DNA of 64,000 nt, taken from Mycolicibacterium nivoides. GTDB taxonomy: Bacteria > Actinomycetota > Actinomycetes > Mycobacteriales > Mycobacteriaceae. Position numbers and translations under genes: made by a program. This document shows positions 26,741-36,729 of this stretch, in pieces. The notes under the pieces are model-generated. The model was not told the DNA's origin, did not search any database, and was given only the letters and a program-made list of their open reading frames with translations. The stretch's first letter is position 1, and every line of letters begins with the position of its first letter. Location: contig NZ_CP034072.1 in assembly GCF_003855255.1 (NCBI RefSeq), forward strand, positions 6,552,753 to 6,616,752. The letters are read 5' to 3'.

Positions 26741-28179
26741 GAGCCTTGCTTGCTTTCGACTTTGCGCGGATGTGGGTCGGCAGGAAGCGTGTCGTGCTCA
26801 AGCAGCGCCGCGTCCTTCGACAACACCGGGCCCTCCACCAGCAGCCCGACGACCTGCCACGGTGCGTTCACCGAACCGGACAAGCCCAGATTCTTCGCGG
26901 CATCGTCATTCGCGATGCCGTACCTCACCCCTTGCGGGTCGATGTAATACAGGCTCTCGCCCACCCGGGGATCCGGCGACTGCAGCCGGACGAACTGCCC
27001 GCCTTCGATGTACACCGTTGCGTCGCCGCCGATCTGGTCGATCCCGGTGCCGACGGCCGACGACGGGATCGGTAGCCGGCGGCCGGCGATGACGGTGGTC
27101 TTCGGCGCCTGATCGCCCGGTTCACGCTGCCAGGCCCAGCACAGCACCGGTGAGTCCTGGCGCAGCAGTACCTCGAGCGGCTTGTCCGGCAACGGCGAGA
27201 CATACACCTGCTCGGTGATCTTGGAGACCACGCTGGCCTCGACCGACGGCGGCTGCAACAGCCCGTAGGAGTTGGTGGCGCGCAGCGCCGCAGCGGTGGT
27301 GGCGTTGACGCGGGCCACGCCGTCCGGCAGCACCACATAATGCTGCGGATCCGACTCGGTCGCGGTCTGGAAGACCGACCCGATCACCAGATTCTCCGGC
27401 AGCCCAACGGTATTCGGGGCTCCTGCGGCCGGGATCGCGGGCAGCTGCCACGGGCCCATGTTGGCCAGCGCGTTGAACAGGCCTTCTGAAACCGGTGTGG
27501 CCTTCGCGGTGACCGGGATGCCCACCGCGGAACTCACCGCCCGATCGGACAGGTCGATACTGTGCCGGCCCTCGGCGGTCACCAACCAGTTACCGCCCTC
27601 GAAGTTCACCAGCATGCCCTGGTTCGGGCGCATCGGACCGACCGCGAGATCTGTTGCCAGCGAACGAATCAGGATCGATGCTTCAACCTTGGGTGCCGAG
27701 CTGTCGGGCTTGGCCACGGTGTCGCACAGCGTCCAGCGCGATGCGGGCACGCCCGTCGGCGTCGCGTACGGCGCACCGGGAATCCCGATCGGCTGGCCTT
27801 TGGGCAGCCGGTTGAGCTCCTCGGACTTGACCGCGGACGGGGTGCCGGAATTACCGAGAGCCAACCGGGCCGAGGTCAGGTTGTACACCGGCCGCAGCAG
27901 GTTGCTTCCGGGCAACATCACATAGAGCTGATTGGTGGTGCGGTCCACCAACAGCTGATCGCTGCCCTGCTTGCCCAGCGGCTTGAAGTACGCCATCAAC
28001 GCCGCGCCGAGGCAGATCAGCACCGAGACCACGACGCCGGCGAACACCGCGCGGCTGTAGAACTGCAGCGGATCGTCGAACATCCGGGTATCCCGGCGCA
28101 CGATCGCGTGCTCGACACGGCGCAGCAGAAAACGCCAGCCGCTGACCTGGACCTTGGTGGTGAGCCGGAACCCTGCCAT
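26737..28179 (-). CDS. eccB1: ESX-1 membrane protein EccB1
   Basis: 480 residues. The cytosolic N-terminus has [24 protein letters not shown], typical of EccB; one membrane helix follows at about 43-65 ([22 protein letters not shown]). The remaining periplasmic part has four-fold repeats and a pair of cysteines (TLCDTV, VLCWAW) that likely form the conserved disulfide. EccB is the periplasmic part of the ESX core. 2 bases after eccA1. Confidence 0.96.
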   Translation of the reverse strand: MAGFRLTTKVQVSGWRFLLRRVEHAIVRRDTRMFDDPLQFYSRAVFAGVVVSVLICLGAALMAYFKPLGKQGSDQLLVDRTTNQLYVMLPGSNLLRPVYNLTSARLALGNSGTPSAVKSEELNRLPKGQPIGIPGAPYATPTGVPASRWTLCDTVAKPDSSAPKVEASILIRSLATDLAVGPMRPNQGMLVNFEGGNWLVTAEGRHSIDLSDRAVSSAVGIPVTAKATPVSEGLFNALANMGPWQLPAIPAAGAPNTVGLPENLVIGSVFQTATESDPQHYVVLPDGVARVNATTAAALRATNSYGLLQPPSVEASVVSKITEQVYVSPLPDKPLEVLLRQDSPVLCWAWQREPGDQAPKTTVIAGRRLPIPSSAVGTGIDQIGGDATVYIEGGQFVRLQSPDPRVGESLYYIDPQGVRYGIANDDAAKNLGLSGSVNAPWQVVGLLVEGPVLSKDAALLEHDTLPADPHPRKVESKQGS

Positions 28180-28181
28180 CT

Positions 28182-29906
28182 CTATTCGCCGATGTTCAGG
28201 CGGCTGTGGACCGCCGCGATCGCCGCCGCCATGTCTTCTCCGTTGACCTCACTGAGTTGATCGACACCCAGGTTCTCGAAGTCGAGCGACCGGGCCAGCC
28301 GCATGTCGCGGTTCTGCTCACCGGCCTCCACCAGCTGCCGGGCGTAGCGTCCGTTACCGGCGATATCCAGTGCCGGCTTGCCGTTGAGGGTGCGCTGGCT
28401 CAGCAGGTTCGCCGCTTCGTGCACCCGCTTGGCCGCGGTGTCGTCCAGCTGCGAATCATTGGCCTTGGCAATGACTTTGGTGATATCGACGATGTCGTCG
28501 GGCGAATACGAGTCGAATTCGATGCGGGTCGCGAAACGCGAACGCAGGCCGTCGTTGGTTTCCAGCAGACGGTCGATGTCGTTGCTGTACCCCGCGATGA
28601 TCACCACCAACCGGTCGCGGTCGTTCTCCATCCGGGCCAGCAAGGTGTCCAGCGCCTCGGTGCCGAACGGGTCGGCGCGGCCATCGCGCTCCTGCACCAG
28701 GGTGTAGGCCTCGTCGATGAACAGCACGCCACCCAGCGCGCGGTCGATCGTCTTGGCCGTCTTCACCGCCGACTGGCCTTCGTACTCGGCGACGAAATCC
28801 TTACGCGAGGTTTCGATCAGCTTCGGCTCCGCGATGACCCCGAGACCGGCCAAGATGTTGGCCACCACGCGCGCGATCGTGGTCTTACCCGTACCGGGCG
28901 GACCCGCGAAGATCATGTGCTTGGAGGTCTGGGCCACCTTCATGCCGCGCGCGGCACGGATCCTGGCCATCTGGGTTGCCGCCCGGTAGGCCTCGATCTG
29001 CTCCTTGACCCGGCCCAGACCGATCTGCCGGTCGAGTTCGGCCTGCGCCTCGGTCAGCAGCTTGTCGCGTGCCGAGGTATCTGCCACCACACTGGAGGGA
29101 TCCCATGGATCGGTGCGGGCGGCGATCTTCTCGGCGGTCGTGGTATCCAGCCGGTAGGCCGGATCCCGCAGCGCTGCAGTGACTTTGGGCTCAGGGAAGT
29201 TCGCCTGCAACCATTCCAGGAGGACCTGGGCCGACTCCTCGTTGCCCTGGTTGCGCCGCGCCATGGCCAGGTACCAGGCGATGGCCGGCGCGCATGCCTG
29301 GCCTGCGGGCGTGTCATTGGCCTCGGTGAGTCTACGGTCGGCCTCGGTGAACAAACCCAGGTTGGCCGCGGCCACACCGTGGGCCACCCCGGCCGCGGCA
29401 GCGAGGAACTTGTCCGGCCACTGGTCGGCGCCGCGCACCTGATCGATCACATCGGTCCAGCGTTGCGCCGCACCGTAGATCACCGCCTTGACCCAGGCCA
29501 CCAGGTGGTCGGACCCGCCGGAGGGCGCATCTTCCAACGCCTCCATCGCGTCGGCGAAGTTCCCCTCGGTCGCCTCCTGCACGGCGAAGCCCATGGTGAT
29601 CGCCAACGGCGAGTTGATGGGGTAGGAGATGTCCTTCCCGTAGATGCCGCCGATCGGGATCCGGGCGCCGACACTGTTCATCGAGATCTCGGCCGAGCCG
29701 GCCAACTGACCGAAGTTCGAGCGTGAGTACCAGGCCCGGAACAGCGTCACCCGGTCGTTGGCACCACAACGGATCCGACCCACCCACGCGTCACACGCGG
29801 ATTCGTCGTAATTGGTGATCTCGGTGAACATCTCGAGCGAACGTGCCGGAGAACTGCTCAGCATCCCGACTGCCGAGCCGAACATCCCAGCGAGGTGGTC
29901 AACCAT
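28182..29906 (-). CDS. eccA1: ESX-1 AAA+ ATPase EccA1 (CbxX/CfqX family)
   Basis: 574 residues from the ATG at MVDHLAG; fifteen upstream codons in frame are rejected since this start matches family length. The N-terminal half is TPR-like and begins with [21 protein letters not shown]. The C-terminal AAA+ domain has Walker [10 protein letters not shown], Walker B VLFIDEAY and a sensor region [13 protein letters not shown]. EccA1 is thought to free substrates from chaperones such as EspG1. It overlaps espH by 8 bases. Confidence 0.97.
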   Translation of the reverse strand: MVDHLAGMFGSAVGMLSSSPARSLEMFTEITNYDESACDAWVGRIRCGANDRVTLFRAWYSRSNFGQLAGSAEISMNSVGARIPIGGIYGKDISYPINSPLAITMGFAVQEATEGNFADAMEALEDAPSGGSDHLVAWVKAVIYGAAQRWTDVIDQVRGADQWPDKFLAAAAGVAHGVAAANLGLFTEADRRLTEANDTPAGQACAPAIAWYLAMARRNQGNEESAQVLLEWLQANFPEPKVTAALRDPAYRLDTTTAEKIAARTDPWDPSSVVADTSARDKLLTEAQAELDRQIGLGRVKEQIEAYRAATQMARIRAARGMKVAQTSKHMIFAGPPGTGKTTIARVVANILAGLGVIAEPKLIETSRKDFVAEYEGQSAVKTAKTIDRALGGVLFIDEAYTLVQERDGRADPFGTEALDTLLARMENDRDRLVVIIAGYSNDIDRLLETNDGLRSRFATRIEFDSYSPDDIVDITKVIAKANDSQLDDTAAKRVHEAANLLSQRTLNGKPALDIAGNGRYARQLVEAGEQNRDMRLARSLDFENLGVDQLSEVNGEDMAAAIAAVHSRLNIGE

Positions 29907-30468
29907 GATCGCCTCCATAGCGGGTCGAAAAGACCTGGGCCCGAGCATCATCGGCTTGCTCTGGGGTGAGCAGATCCAGGTCGCGGGTCAGAAAGTCGCG
30001 GGTCGCCGCGTCGTCGTGTCCGTGCTCGCGCATTCCTGCGAGCATGAACGAGTACTGGGCGGACTTGGCCTGTTGAGCGGCCAAACCCGCGATCACCAGG
30101 ATCTCCTCGGCGAGATCCCGTTCGGTCAGATGCGTGACGTTGGGTGCCAACTCGATCCGCTGCACCCGGCCGTCCATGAACGCCGTCACCGTGACGGTTT
30201 CGGGCGGATTGGTGACAGCGAACAGCGGCACGGCAAGGTTCTCGTCCTCGTTGACGGAGCCGTCCAGGTACCCACCGCCGCCGGATACGTCGTCGGATTC
30301 CGAGTCGTCGGATGCGACATCGCCGAAGACAACGCCGTCGTCGCCGTACGTCCCGAGCGCATCCAGCCCCGCGGCGTCCGATCCGTCGTCCGGGTACGAG
30401 AAATCGAGCGCCGAGAGGTTGTCGTAGTCGTCATCGTCGTCCGGATGATGTGGCGGAAAGTCACCCAC
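29899..30468 (-). CDS. espH: ESX-1 secretion-associated protein EspH
   Basis: 189 residues. The N-terminal half is acidic (DDDDDYDNLSALDF and several DD pairs); the conserved part is NPPETVTVTAFMDGRVQRIE followed by VTHLTERDLAEEI. Similar to Rv3867. EspH is a cytosolic factor for EspE/EspF export. It lies 14 bases after espG1. It is paralogous to the protein at 13743-14342. Confidence 0.92.
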   Translation of the reverse strand: MGDFPPHHPDDDDDYDNLSALDFSYPDDGSDAAGLDALGTYGDDGVVFGDVASDDSESDDVSGGGGYLDGSVNEDENLAVPLFAVTNPPETVTVTAFMDGRVQRIELAPNVTHLTERDLAEEILVIAGLAAQQAKSAQYSFMLAGMREHGHDDAATRDFLTRDLDLLTPEQADDARAQVFSTRYGGDHG

Positions 30469-30482
30469 CGTGGCGGCCTCTT

Positions 30483-31331
30483 TCAGTGCAGGTAGGAGCG
30501 ATCCGGTTCAGACTTTTCGAACCACGAGCCCGAGGGCAGGAATTCGATCAACCCATCCAGGGCGCGTTGCAGGTTGTCCTTGGTGCCGGTCAGGAAGCTG
30601 CCGTAGAGCTCCCCGTTCACCCGGCGGGGGATGGACACGATGCGTCCCAGCTTGGAATCGAGCACACCCGCGGCAACGTCGACCTGAGCGGTGGTGCCGC
30701 CGGGATTCCGCTCGGACACCACGAGTTCCACCCAGCTCTCCGGCTCGGAGATGATGTTCGCGTACACCCGGGCCGAGGTCGGCGGAATCCCGTAACCGGT
30801 CAGCTCGTCGGCGGTCCGGCAATTGGCCAGGGTCGCCGCGACACCCGTCAACGGCTCGACGTTGGCCGGCATCCCTTCCCCGAGCACGGTCATCACCATG
30901 CCGGCCAGGCCCACTTGCGCGGCCACCCGCTGCAGCACCAGCATGTCGTTGTCGCGGGCGGCGACCACATGCCGACCACCCTTGCGGCACACCACAAACC
31001 GGATCATCTTCCCGCCCACGTCGCGGCGCCACCAGCGCCCCTCCAACGTGCGATCGGGCCGGCTCAAGCTGTCGAGCATGGCGGCCACCTCTGGATGCGG
31101 GGTGCCGAAGACGTCCAGCACACCCTGGGCCATGAGATCCCGCTCAACCTGTTCCCACACGGTCTTGCGCAGGTCGGGTTGCGGAATGTTCAGCCGGATT
31201 CCCATCGAAGGCGGGAAATCGGTCAGTCCCAGCTTGTCGGCGACCACCAGGATTCCGTCGATGGTCAGCTCGGCGCCGACGACATCGTCGATCGCCTGCG
31301 TATTCGCGTCGGCGCTGTACGGATTGGTCAT
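30483..31331 (-). CDS. espG1: ESX-1 PE/PPE chaperone EspG1
   Basis: 282 residues. EspG-family fold: ELTIDGILVVADKLGLTDFP at the N-terminus, GRWWRRDVGGKMIRFVV in the centre and the C-terminal FLPSGSWFEKSEPDRS. EspG1 binds the PE/PPE dimer of its own ESX system (PE35/PPE68). It sits between espF and espH, as in M. tuberculosis (Rv3866). Confidence 0.94.
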   Translation of the reverse strand: MTNPYSADANTQAIDDVVGAELTIDGILVVADKLGLTDFPPSMGIRLNIPQPDLRKTVWEQVERDLMAQGVLDVFGTPHPEVAAMLDSLSRPDRTLEGRWWRRDVGGKMIRFVVCRKGGRHVVAARDNDMLVLQRVAAQVGLAGMVMTVLGEGMPANVEPLTGVAATLANCRTADELTGYGIPPTSARVYANIISEPESWVELVVSERNPGGTTAQVDVAAGVLDSKLGRIVSIPRRVNGELYGSFLTGTKDNLQRALDGLIEFLPSGSWFEKSEPDRSYLH

Positions 31332-31346
31332 GGGTTCGCTCCGCCG

Positions 31347-31658
31347 CTACCGAACGGTTCCACGGAGGGCGCCGGCCATGGTCGAATCCGTCCGGTCGTA
31401 CCCACCCGCGGCGCGCGTGAGCTTGTCCCCGAGGTCTTGCGACACATTGGCCATACCGGTTCCCGCAGCTCGACGCGCATTCAGCGCGGCCTCGACAGCC
31501 GCAGCCGTCGACGACGAAATCGGTCCGTGCGTGACGCGCACCGAGGCGGCGACACCGTCGACCACTCCCGTAGCCATAGTCAGGCTGGTCGCAGCCTGAC
31601 CTTGTTTGGCCGATAGCTCGTGCAAATGAGCGGTGGCAACCCGCAAATCACCCGCCAT
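31347..31658 (-). CDS. espF: ESX-1 secreted protein EspF
   Basis: 103 residues of the EspC/EspF family. N-terminal MAGDLRVATAHLHELSAKQG, central SSSTAAAVEAALNARRAAGTG and the export motif YxxxD (GYDRTD) near residue 86. Likely co-secreted with EspE, encoded 31 bases upstream; 15 bases separate it from espG1. Confidence 0.93.
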   Translation of the reverse strand: MAGDLRVATAHLHELSAKQGQAATSLTMATGVVDGVAASVRVTHGPISSSTAAAVEAALNARRAAGTGMANVSQDLGDKLTRAAGGYDRTDSTMAGALRGTVR

Positions 31659-31689
31659 GAAATTCCCCTCGATCCCTGTCCCCGGATTC

Positions 31690-33261
31690 TTAACTGTCGA
31701 TCACGGCCGCAGATCCGGGTACACCGCGATCTAATGTAGCCGCCGCTGCCATATGCAGCTGGCCCTGCTCGAAATCCGCCCCGACATGCGCCGGAGCCGG
31801 ACCCACCGCGCCGCCGCCGGCAGCCATGGCTTCCAGGTCAGGCGGCAGTGTCTTGGCTGCCTCTTGGTCTACGCCGGCGCCCAGCGGATCGGCCGCCGCA
31901 CCCGCAGAATCTGCGGCGGGCGGGCCTCCTGCCTGGCCGTCCTCGAGCTCGTCCGTACCTTCGCCCGCCTTCTCGTCCTCGTCCTTCTCGTCATCCTTCG
32001 CGCGGCCGTCACCGTCCTCACGGTCTTCGCCGTCTCGGTCGTCAGCGTCGGAGCCGACGCTTCCCGACGCCTCGCCGAGCTGGGCGGCGTCAGCGTCGCC
32101 GCTCCGGTGCCCGGCCGCCTGACTGGCCATCTGTGCCGCCTGGGTCCCGCCCTGGGTCGCTGCCTGCGCCGCCTGCCCGGCGGCCTGCAACACACCGCCG
32201 AGAATCCCGCCGATCGGGCTGACCAATGAGCCCAGAATCCCGCCGAGGGCGCCCGCGGCATCGGCGGTCATAGCCGAGGACGGGGAGGCCCCCGCCGCCG
32301 CCGGCGACGGCATCGCAGGCGCCGATACCGGCCCAGTCGAGCCTGTGGGCATGCCACCGCCGCCGCCACCAGCCGACGCTCCTCCGCCGCCGCCCGACGA
32401 GCCACCGGTCGAGCCCCCTGCCGAGCCACCCGGCGTCGTGGCCTCGGGATCTCCCGGCGCCTCGCGCTCCTGAGGGTCGCCGACCGGAGGCGCGAACTCC
32501 GCACCGATCGGGGTGGTACCGCCGGCCAGGGTCTCGTATTGCGCTGCTGCGGTGCGCAATACGGCCGCGTTCTGATCGATATGTCCACGCAGGGTTTTCA
32601 GGTCACCGCTCGAGTCGCCGACGGCCTTGGCCACCATCGCGAATTCGGCTGACAGCTGAGCCGCCGTTCCGAAGCCCGGAATGATTCCCGCGCTCGTGGT
32701 CAGCAGGCTCATCGCGCCGAGCCAGTCGGAACGCTCGTCGAGGCTGTCGCGAGCGGCCGAGATCTGGCCGGCTTCCGCGGACAGCACCCCGGCCACCATG
32801 TTGTCCAACCCGAGCATCGTCTGAGCCCGGCCGACCTGCTCGGTGTTGCGGATGGCGTAGGCGCTGGCGCCGCCGCTGTTCCAACTGTCGTCCGGGAACG
32901 CCGACGCGAGCACCTGCCCGACCGCGCTCATCTTGTCCGCCCCCTGACCGAAACGTTGCCCGTTCTCCGGATCGCCGACCCCGGTGCTGTGCTTCATCGA
33001 CTCGATGGTCTGCTGACCGGCGGCCAGGATGGGCGACCGGGCCGTTCTGATCAGCCGCTGGCCGATCTGCGAGGCGAAGAAGTTGGCGGCCCTCTGGCTG
33101 AGATCGGCGATTTGGCCGCCGAACTTGGCAGCCTGGTCGAGTTCGGCACCGACTGTGTTGCGAGCGATGAACTCGCCGACCCTGGCGGCGCGCTCGGTCC
33201 ACTTCAGATTGTTCTCGATCACGCCTTTGCCGAAATCGGCAATATCCCCCAGCAGTCCCAT
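31690..33261 (-). CDS. espE: ESX-1 secreted protein EspE
   Basis: 523 residues from the ATG at MGLLGDIADFGKG; 39 upstream codons in frame are possible but lack a good start. Helical N-terminal region with SWNSGGASAYAIRNTEQ (WxxG-type turn), hydrophobic segment MSLLTTSAGIIPGFG, then a Gly/Ser/Pro-rich part and a very acidic stretch with many Asp/Glu. First gene of the long leftward ESX-1 core operon, starting in the divergent gap at 33262-33650. The name rests on order espE-espF-espG1-espH and family features. Confidence 0.88.
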   Translation of the reverse strand: MGLLGDIADFGKGVIENNLKWTERAARVGEFIARNTVGAELDQAAKFGGQIADLSQRAANFFASQIGQRLIRTARSPILAAGQQTIESMKHSTGVGDPENGQRFGQGADKMSAVGQVLASAFPDDSWNSGGASAYAIRNTEQVGRAQTMLGLDNMVAGVLSAEAGQISAARDSLDERSDWLGAMSLLTTSAGIIPGFGTAAQLSAEFAMVAKAVGDSSGDLKTLRGHIDQNAAVLRTAAAQYETLAGGTTPIGAEFAPPVGDPQEREAPGDPEATTPGGSAGGSTGGSSGGGGGASAGGGGGGMPTGSTGPVSAPAMPSPAAAGASPSSAMTADAAGALGGILGSLVSPIGGILGGVLQAAGQAAQAATQGGTQAAQMASQAAGHRSGDADAAQLGEASGSVGSDADDRDGEDREDGDGRAKDDEKDEDEKAGEGTDELEDGQAGGPPAADSAGAAADPLGAGVDQEAAKTLPPDLEAMAAGGGAVGPAPAHVGADFEQGQLHMAAAATLDRGVPGSAAVIDS

Positions 33262-33650
33262 GCCCCGTGTCCCCTTCGCCGGAACAGAGATTACCAGCGC
33301 ATCTGACCCGGTCAGCACACCAATTTCGGCCCCGAAGCGCGCCCGGCACAGGGTCAGGGAACTCCCTCCGACCACCATTTATTGCAGCTGAGGGAACGTT
33401 TCTTGCCGGACGCGCCAATGGATGCGCACCGTGCTCGTGTGGCATGCGCGGTGCGGCGATTCCGGGGTGGTTCTCGGTGTCTGCCCGACACATTCAACCG
33501 CCGTCTCGCCCAGTGCCGGCGTTTGCCGAACGAATTTGCTACCTGTAATTTCCGGCCGATTGCGGACGGATCGTGCAAGCCGGACGGGTTGTAGTCGATA
33601 CTTGAGCACGGTCAAAGTTCCCTTGTGTGAGTTCCGGAGGAGATTCAGGC
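33262..33650. promoter_or_regulatory. Divergent promoter region espE / EspI-like ATPase
   Basis: 389 bases with no supportable gene between two genes that start in opposite directions. It should hold the main ESX-1 core promoter, and probably regulator sites. A GGAGGA ribosome-binding site for the rightward gene lies at 33636-33641. I cannot assign -10 boxes. Confidence 0.55.
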
Positions 33651-35153
33651 GTGCCCGACCCAGACGACACCTTGCGTAGAGAGCTCGGCTGGACGGGTCC
33701 GGAGGAATCGCACTTCGAACCCGATACCCGCCCGACCCGCCGGAAACCGCCCGAACCACCGTCGATACCCGGCCGTCCCCCGGTCAATTTCGTTCCGTCG
33801 AAGGCCCCGGAGACCACCGATCCCGACGACGCCGGGCCCTCACAGGGCGTTCCGACCGACCCCGACGCCGAGCGCGCCCGCACCACATTCCGGGAGGCGC
33901 CTCCCGCACCGCCGACTCCGCCGCAGCAGCAGGCTCCGCCTCCACCTCCGCCGCCGGCACCACCCCAACCTCCGCACGACGCCCGTCACGCTCCTCCAAA
34001 CCAGGCACCACCCAACATGGGCCAGCCGGATGCCCGGACCGACGTGTGGGAGCAGCATCCCCCGGGCTGGCAGCTTCCGTCGCAGCGTCCGCCCGGCCCC
34101 GGGGGTCCGCCACAGCATCCCTACGGACCGCCACCCGGTCAGCCCTGGCCCGCCGAAGGCGGATTCGCCCAGGATCCAGGTGCGGTTGCACCGGCCGTAC
34201 CCCCGCTGCCGACGGGCTCGTACGCCGATCGCATCCGGGTCAACGACCTGGTGCCGCCCAAGCGTCAACCGCCGGGCAGTGGTTGGCGACTGTTCGTGTA
34301 CCGGACAACATTCGGCCTGGTCAATCCCGGGCCGTCGCCCGAAGACCTCCGCCAGGCCGAGCTGGAGACGAAGATCAAGGGCGTCCTGCGCGGCCACTAC
34401 AAGGTCGGGGTCATGGGCAAGGGCGGGGTCGGCAAGACCACCGTCTCTGCCAGCGTCGGATCGATCTTCGCGCAGCTGCGTCAGGACGACCGCGTGGTGG
34501 CCATCGATGCCGACACGTCCTTCGGCAAGCTCGGCAGCCGCGTCGACCCTCAGGCCCAGAGCTCGTACTGGGAACTGGCCAACGACAAGCACCTCGACTC
34601 TTTCGCCGACGTGCGAAGCAGGGTCGGCAACAACGCCGCCGGGCTGTTCGTCCTCGCAGGCGAGGGCACACCGGCCCGCCGCCGGGTGCTCGACGCGGCC
34701 ATCTACCGCGAGGCCACCACTCGGCTCGACAGACACTTCTCCATCTCGGTGGTGGACTGCAGCTCGACGATGGACTCACCGGTGACGCAGGAAGTGCTGC
34801 GCGATCTCGACGGCTTGATCGTGGTGTCCTCGCCATGGGTGGACGGCGCCGCCACGGCCGGCCAGACACTGGATTGGCTTGCCGCCCACGAGATGACGGA
34901 CCTGCTGCAACGCACCGTCGTGGTGCTCAACGACTCCGACGGCCACGCCGACAAGCGGACGCGTTCGATCCTGGCCGGACAGTTCTCAGGTCAGGGTCAG
35001 CGGGTGATCGAGGTGCCGTTCGACGGGCATCTTCGCCCCGGTGGCGTCGTCGACCCCCGGGAGATGTCGACGCCGACCCGGCGCCGCTTCCTGGAGATCG
35101 CCGCGGCACTGGCCGAGCACTTCCCGACCCACGACGACCGGCGGGACCGCTAG
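33651..35153 (+). CDS. EspI-like MinD/ParA-family ATPase
   Basis: 500 residues from the GTG with GGAGGA at 33636-33641; a GTG eight codons upstream overlaps that site. Residues 1-200 are Pro-rich and disordered (a run of nine prolines). The C-terminal ATPase has the deviant Walker A GKGGVGKTTVS, DADTSFGKLGSR and a VVDCSS strand. Same plan as EspI, including a YADRIRVNDLVPP-type linker and WRLFVYRTTFGLVNPGPSPEDL before the ATPase (EspI: WRHWLYLTTRINLGLSPDEV). Similar ATPases accompany ESX loci; its role here is unknown. M. tuberculosis ESX-1 has no counterpart at this place. Confidence 0.85.
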   Translation: MPDPDDTLRRELGWTGPEESHFEPDTRPTRRKPPEPPSIPGRPPVNFVPSKAPETTDPDDAGPSQGVPTDPDAERARTTFREAPPAPPTPPQQQAPPPPPPPAPPQPPHDARHAPPNQAPPNMGQPDARTDVWEQHPPGWQLPSQRPPGPGGPPQHPYGPPPGQPWPAEGGFAQDPGAVAPAVPPLPTGSYADRIRVNDLVPPKRQPPGSGWRLFVYRTTFGLVNPGPSPEDLRQAELETKIKGVLRGHYKVGVMGKGGVGKTTVSASVGSIFAQLRQDDRVVAIDADTSFGKLGSRVDPQAQSSYWELANDKHLDSFADVRSRVGNNAAGLFVLAGEGTPARRRVLDAAIYREATTRLDRHFSISVVDCSSTMDSPVTQEVLRDLDGLIVVSSPWVDGAATAGQTLDWLAAHEMTDLLQRTVVVLNDSDGHADKRTRSILAGQFSGQGQRVIEVPFDGHLRPGGVVDPREMSTPTRRRFLEIAAALAEHFPTHDDRRDR

Positions 35154-35164
35154 CCGGACCCTGA

Positions 35165-35947
35165 TCAGCGCATCGCGCCGATCAGTCCCTCCAGGGCATG
35201 GACTGCGGGGGCGTCGATGGGATATTCCGCCTCGGCGCGGGCCACGGTGTCCTCGGAAACGCCCGCAGCCGTTGCGGTCTCACCGATCGTCAGATTGGCC
35301 TGCCGACGGGCGGCATACAGACGCTGCCCGAGGGTCGCCCCGGGCGCGGTGGCCGCGAGGGTGGTCAGCTCATCGATCTGGCGCCGCACAGCGCTGAGCG
35401 CCTTGATCAGCGCGGGAGTCACCATGCTGAGCCGCGCGGCGCGGGCGGCCACCGCCTCGAGCTGACGCAGGTCGGCCAGCACTGACGTCACCCGCGGCGT
35501 GAACTCGGGTTCTCCGACGGTGGGCAACGTGGCGATCGTCGACTCTAGAGTGCTCACCGCTGTGAGCACCGCCTGGGCGATCAGCGGTACCTCTTCACTG
35601 GCCGGCGGCGTGGTCGTCAACGGCGGTTGTGCGGTGACGACGGTCGGCGGTTCCACCGGTGCCGGTGGAGGCATCGCCGGATCTGGCACCGGCCCGCCCT
35701 GGCGCAGCCGGGCGATGGTGCCCGGCGGCCAGCGCAACACCTCTTCGAGCTTGAACCGGGTGCGTTCGCGGGGCCAGCTGCGACCCTTCTCGAACGCGAT
35801 GAGGGCTCCGGCGTTGATGATCCCGTCGGCGGCGAGGCTGCGCTGGCTGATGTCGAGCTCGCGGCGTCTGGCGGCGGCTGCAGCACCAGCGCGGATGAGT
35901 CCGACATCGAACTCGCCCGTGGCGAGATCGTACTCAGCGTCGGTCAT
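35165..35947 (-). CDS. espM: ESX-1 transcriptional regulator EspM
   Basis: 260 residues. N-terminal XRE-like HTH: LIRAGAAAAARRRELDISQRS and AGALIAFEKGRSWPRERTR (about 17-75). A Pro-rich linker follows, then a helical middle and a second HTH-like part (LYAARRQANLTIGETATAAGVSEDTV). The N-terminal motif matches Rv3863, whose M. marinum orthologue EspM represses whiB6. Divergent to whiB6 over a 388-base gap, which is the expected arrangement. It converges on the EspI-like gene 11 bases away. Confidence 0.88.
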   Translation of the reverse strand: MTDAEYDLATGEFDVGLIRAGAAAAARRRELDISQRSLAADGIINAGALIAFEKGRSWPRERTRFKLEEVLRWPPGTIARLRQGGPVPDPAMPPPAPVEPPTVVTAQPPLTTTPPASEEVPLIAQAVLTAVSTLESTIATLPTVGEPEFTPRVTSVLADLRQLEAVAARAARLSMVTPALIKALSAVRRQIDELTTLAATAPGATLGQRLYAARRQANLTIGETATAAGVSEDTVARAEAEYPIDAPAVHALEGLIGAMR

Positions 35948-36335
35948 ACGGGGCTGTTTCCTCGCCGATGTGCTCAGCCTCAGCCGAAGTGCTGAAGCGG
36001 TTGCCGGGACCCGTCAATCCTAACCCCAGACCGAAGCACCGCTACACCTTGGGTTTTTTGTATTTGTAGCAAACAACCCCGATGCTACGGCTTCTCCGCC
36101 GGACAAACCGTACACCTGCTACGGGTACATGAAGGTACCCATCGGTGTTCTGACGTGCGGTTTTAGATCCAAAGCGCCTTTCCCCTGGTGATTCGCCATC
36201 GTTACCAATGCAAATTTCCGTAGCGTTGCACCGCTGCAGTCCAAATCAAACTGTTGCATCGCTACGGTTCTTGCTATAGCGTTCCCCCCAACGCGGTACA
36301 CACCGCAACAGAAGTCCTCTAACAGGAGCAGCAGC
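35948..36335. promoter_or_regulatory. espM-whiB6 divergent control region with repeated GCTACGG motifs
   Basis: 388 bases, AT-richer than the flanks and without a real gene. GCTACGG occurs at 36084, 36118 and 36261, and its complement CCGTAGC at 36219. CCGTAGCG (36219-36226) and CGCTACGG (36260-36267) make an inverted repeat with a 33-base spacer next to whiB6. GTTGCA/TTGCA copies flank it. These are candidate EspM operators, by inference from position. Confidence 0.55.
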
Positions 36336-36629
36336 ATGAACGCACTCATGGCCAACGGCATCCCGCTCGGCGTGTGCACCAGTGAGCCGGAGCGGTGGAC
36401 CTCCACTCCCGACGATCAGGCGAAGGTCATCTGCCGCGAATGCCCGCGGCGTTGGCTGTGTGCCCGCGAGGCCTGCGAATTGCCCCGCGCCGAAGGACTT
36501 TGGGCCGGCATCATGGTTCCCGAGGCGGGCCGGGGCCGCAGCTTTGCGCTCAAGCAGCTGCGCTCGCTGGCCGAGCGCAACGGCTACCCGGTGCGCAAGC
36601 TCGGCCTGGTCTTCCCTGAAGCCGCCTGA
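36336..36629 (+). CDS. whiB6: Iron-sulfur transcriptional regulator WhiB6
   Basis: 97 residues. The four cluster ligands are C14, C33, C36 and C42 (C-x18-C-x2-C-x5-C), followed by the WhiB turn GLWAG and a basic C-terminal segment (GRGRSFALKQLRSLAER). An AGGAG site precedes the ATG. WhiB6 controls ESX-1 genes in M. marinum and M. tuberculosis. Location next to espM and ESX-1 identifies this paralogue. Confidence 0.94.
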   Translation: MNALMANGIPLGVCTSEPERWTSTPDDQAKVICRECPRRWLCAREACELPRAEGLWAGIMVPEAGRGRSFALKQLRSLAERNGYPVRKLGLVFPEAA

Positions 36630-36729
36630 TCCTCGATCCCGCGCAACGCACCAGAATCTTTTCTGGCCCTTGCGCTGCCGATTCGAGGGGACGGCAGGGC
36701 AGGGGCAAGTTTCCACCGGGGGAGGAATA

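Noticed and set aside
24554..26947. 797-codon rightward ORF
   Set aside because: Entirely antisense to eccCa1; composition (His/Val/Arg-rich) is typical of shadow frames in GC-rich genes.
28206..29726. 506-codon rightward ORF
   Set aside because: Antisense to eccA1, no recognisable domain.
3819..33261. ESX-3, ESX-4 or ESX-5 assignment of the locus
   Set aside because: Split eccCa/eccCb, espB/espK/espL, espE-H and whiB6/espM are specific to ESX-1.
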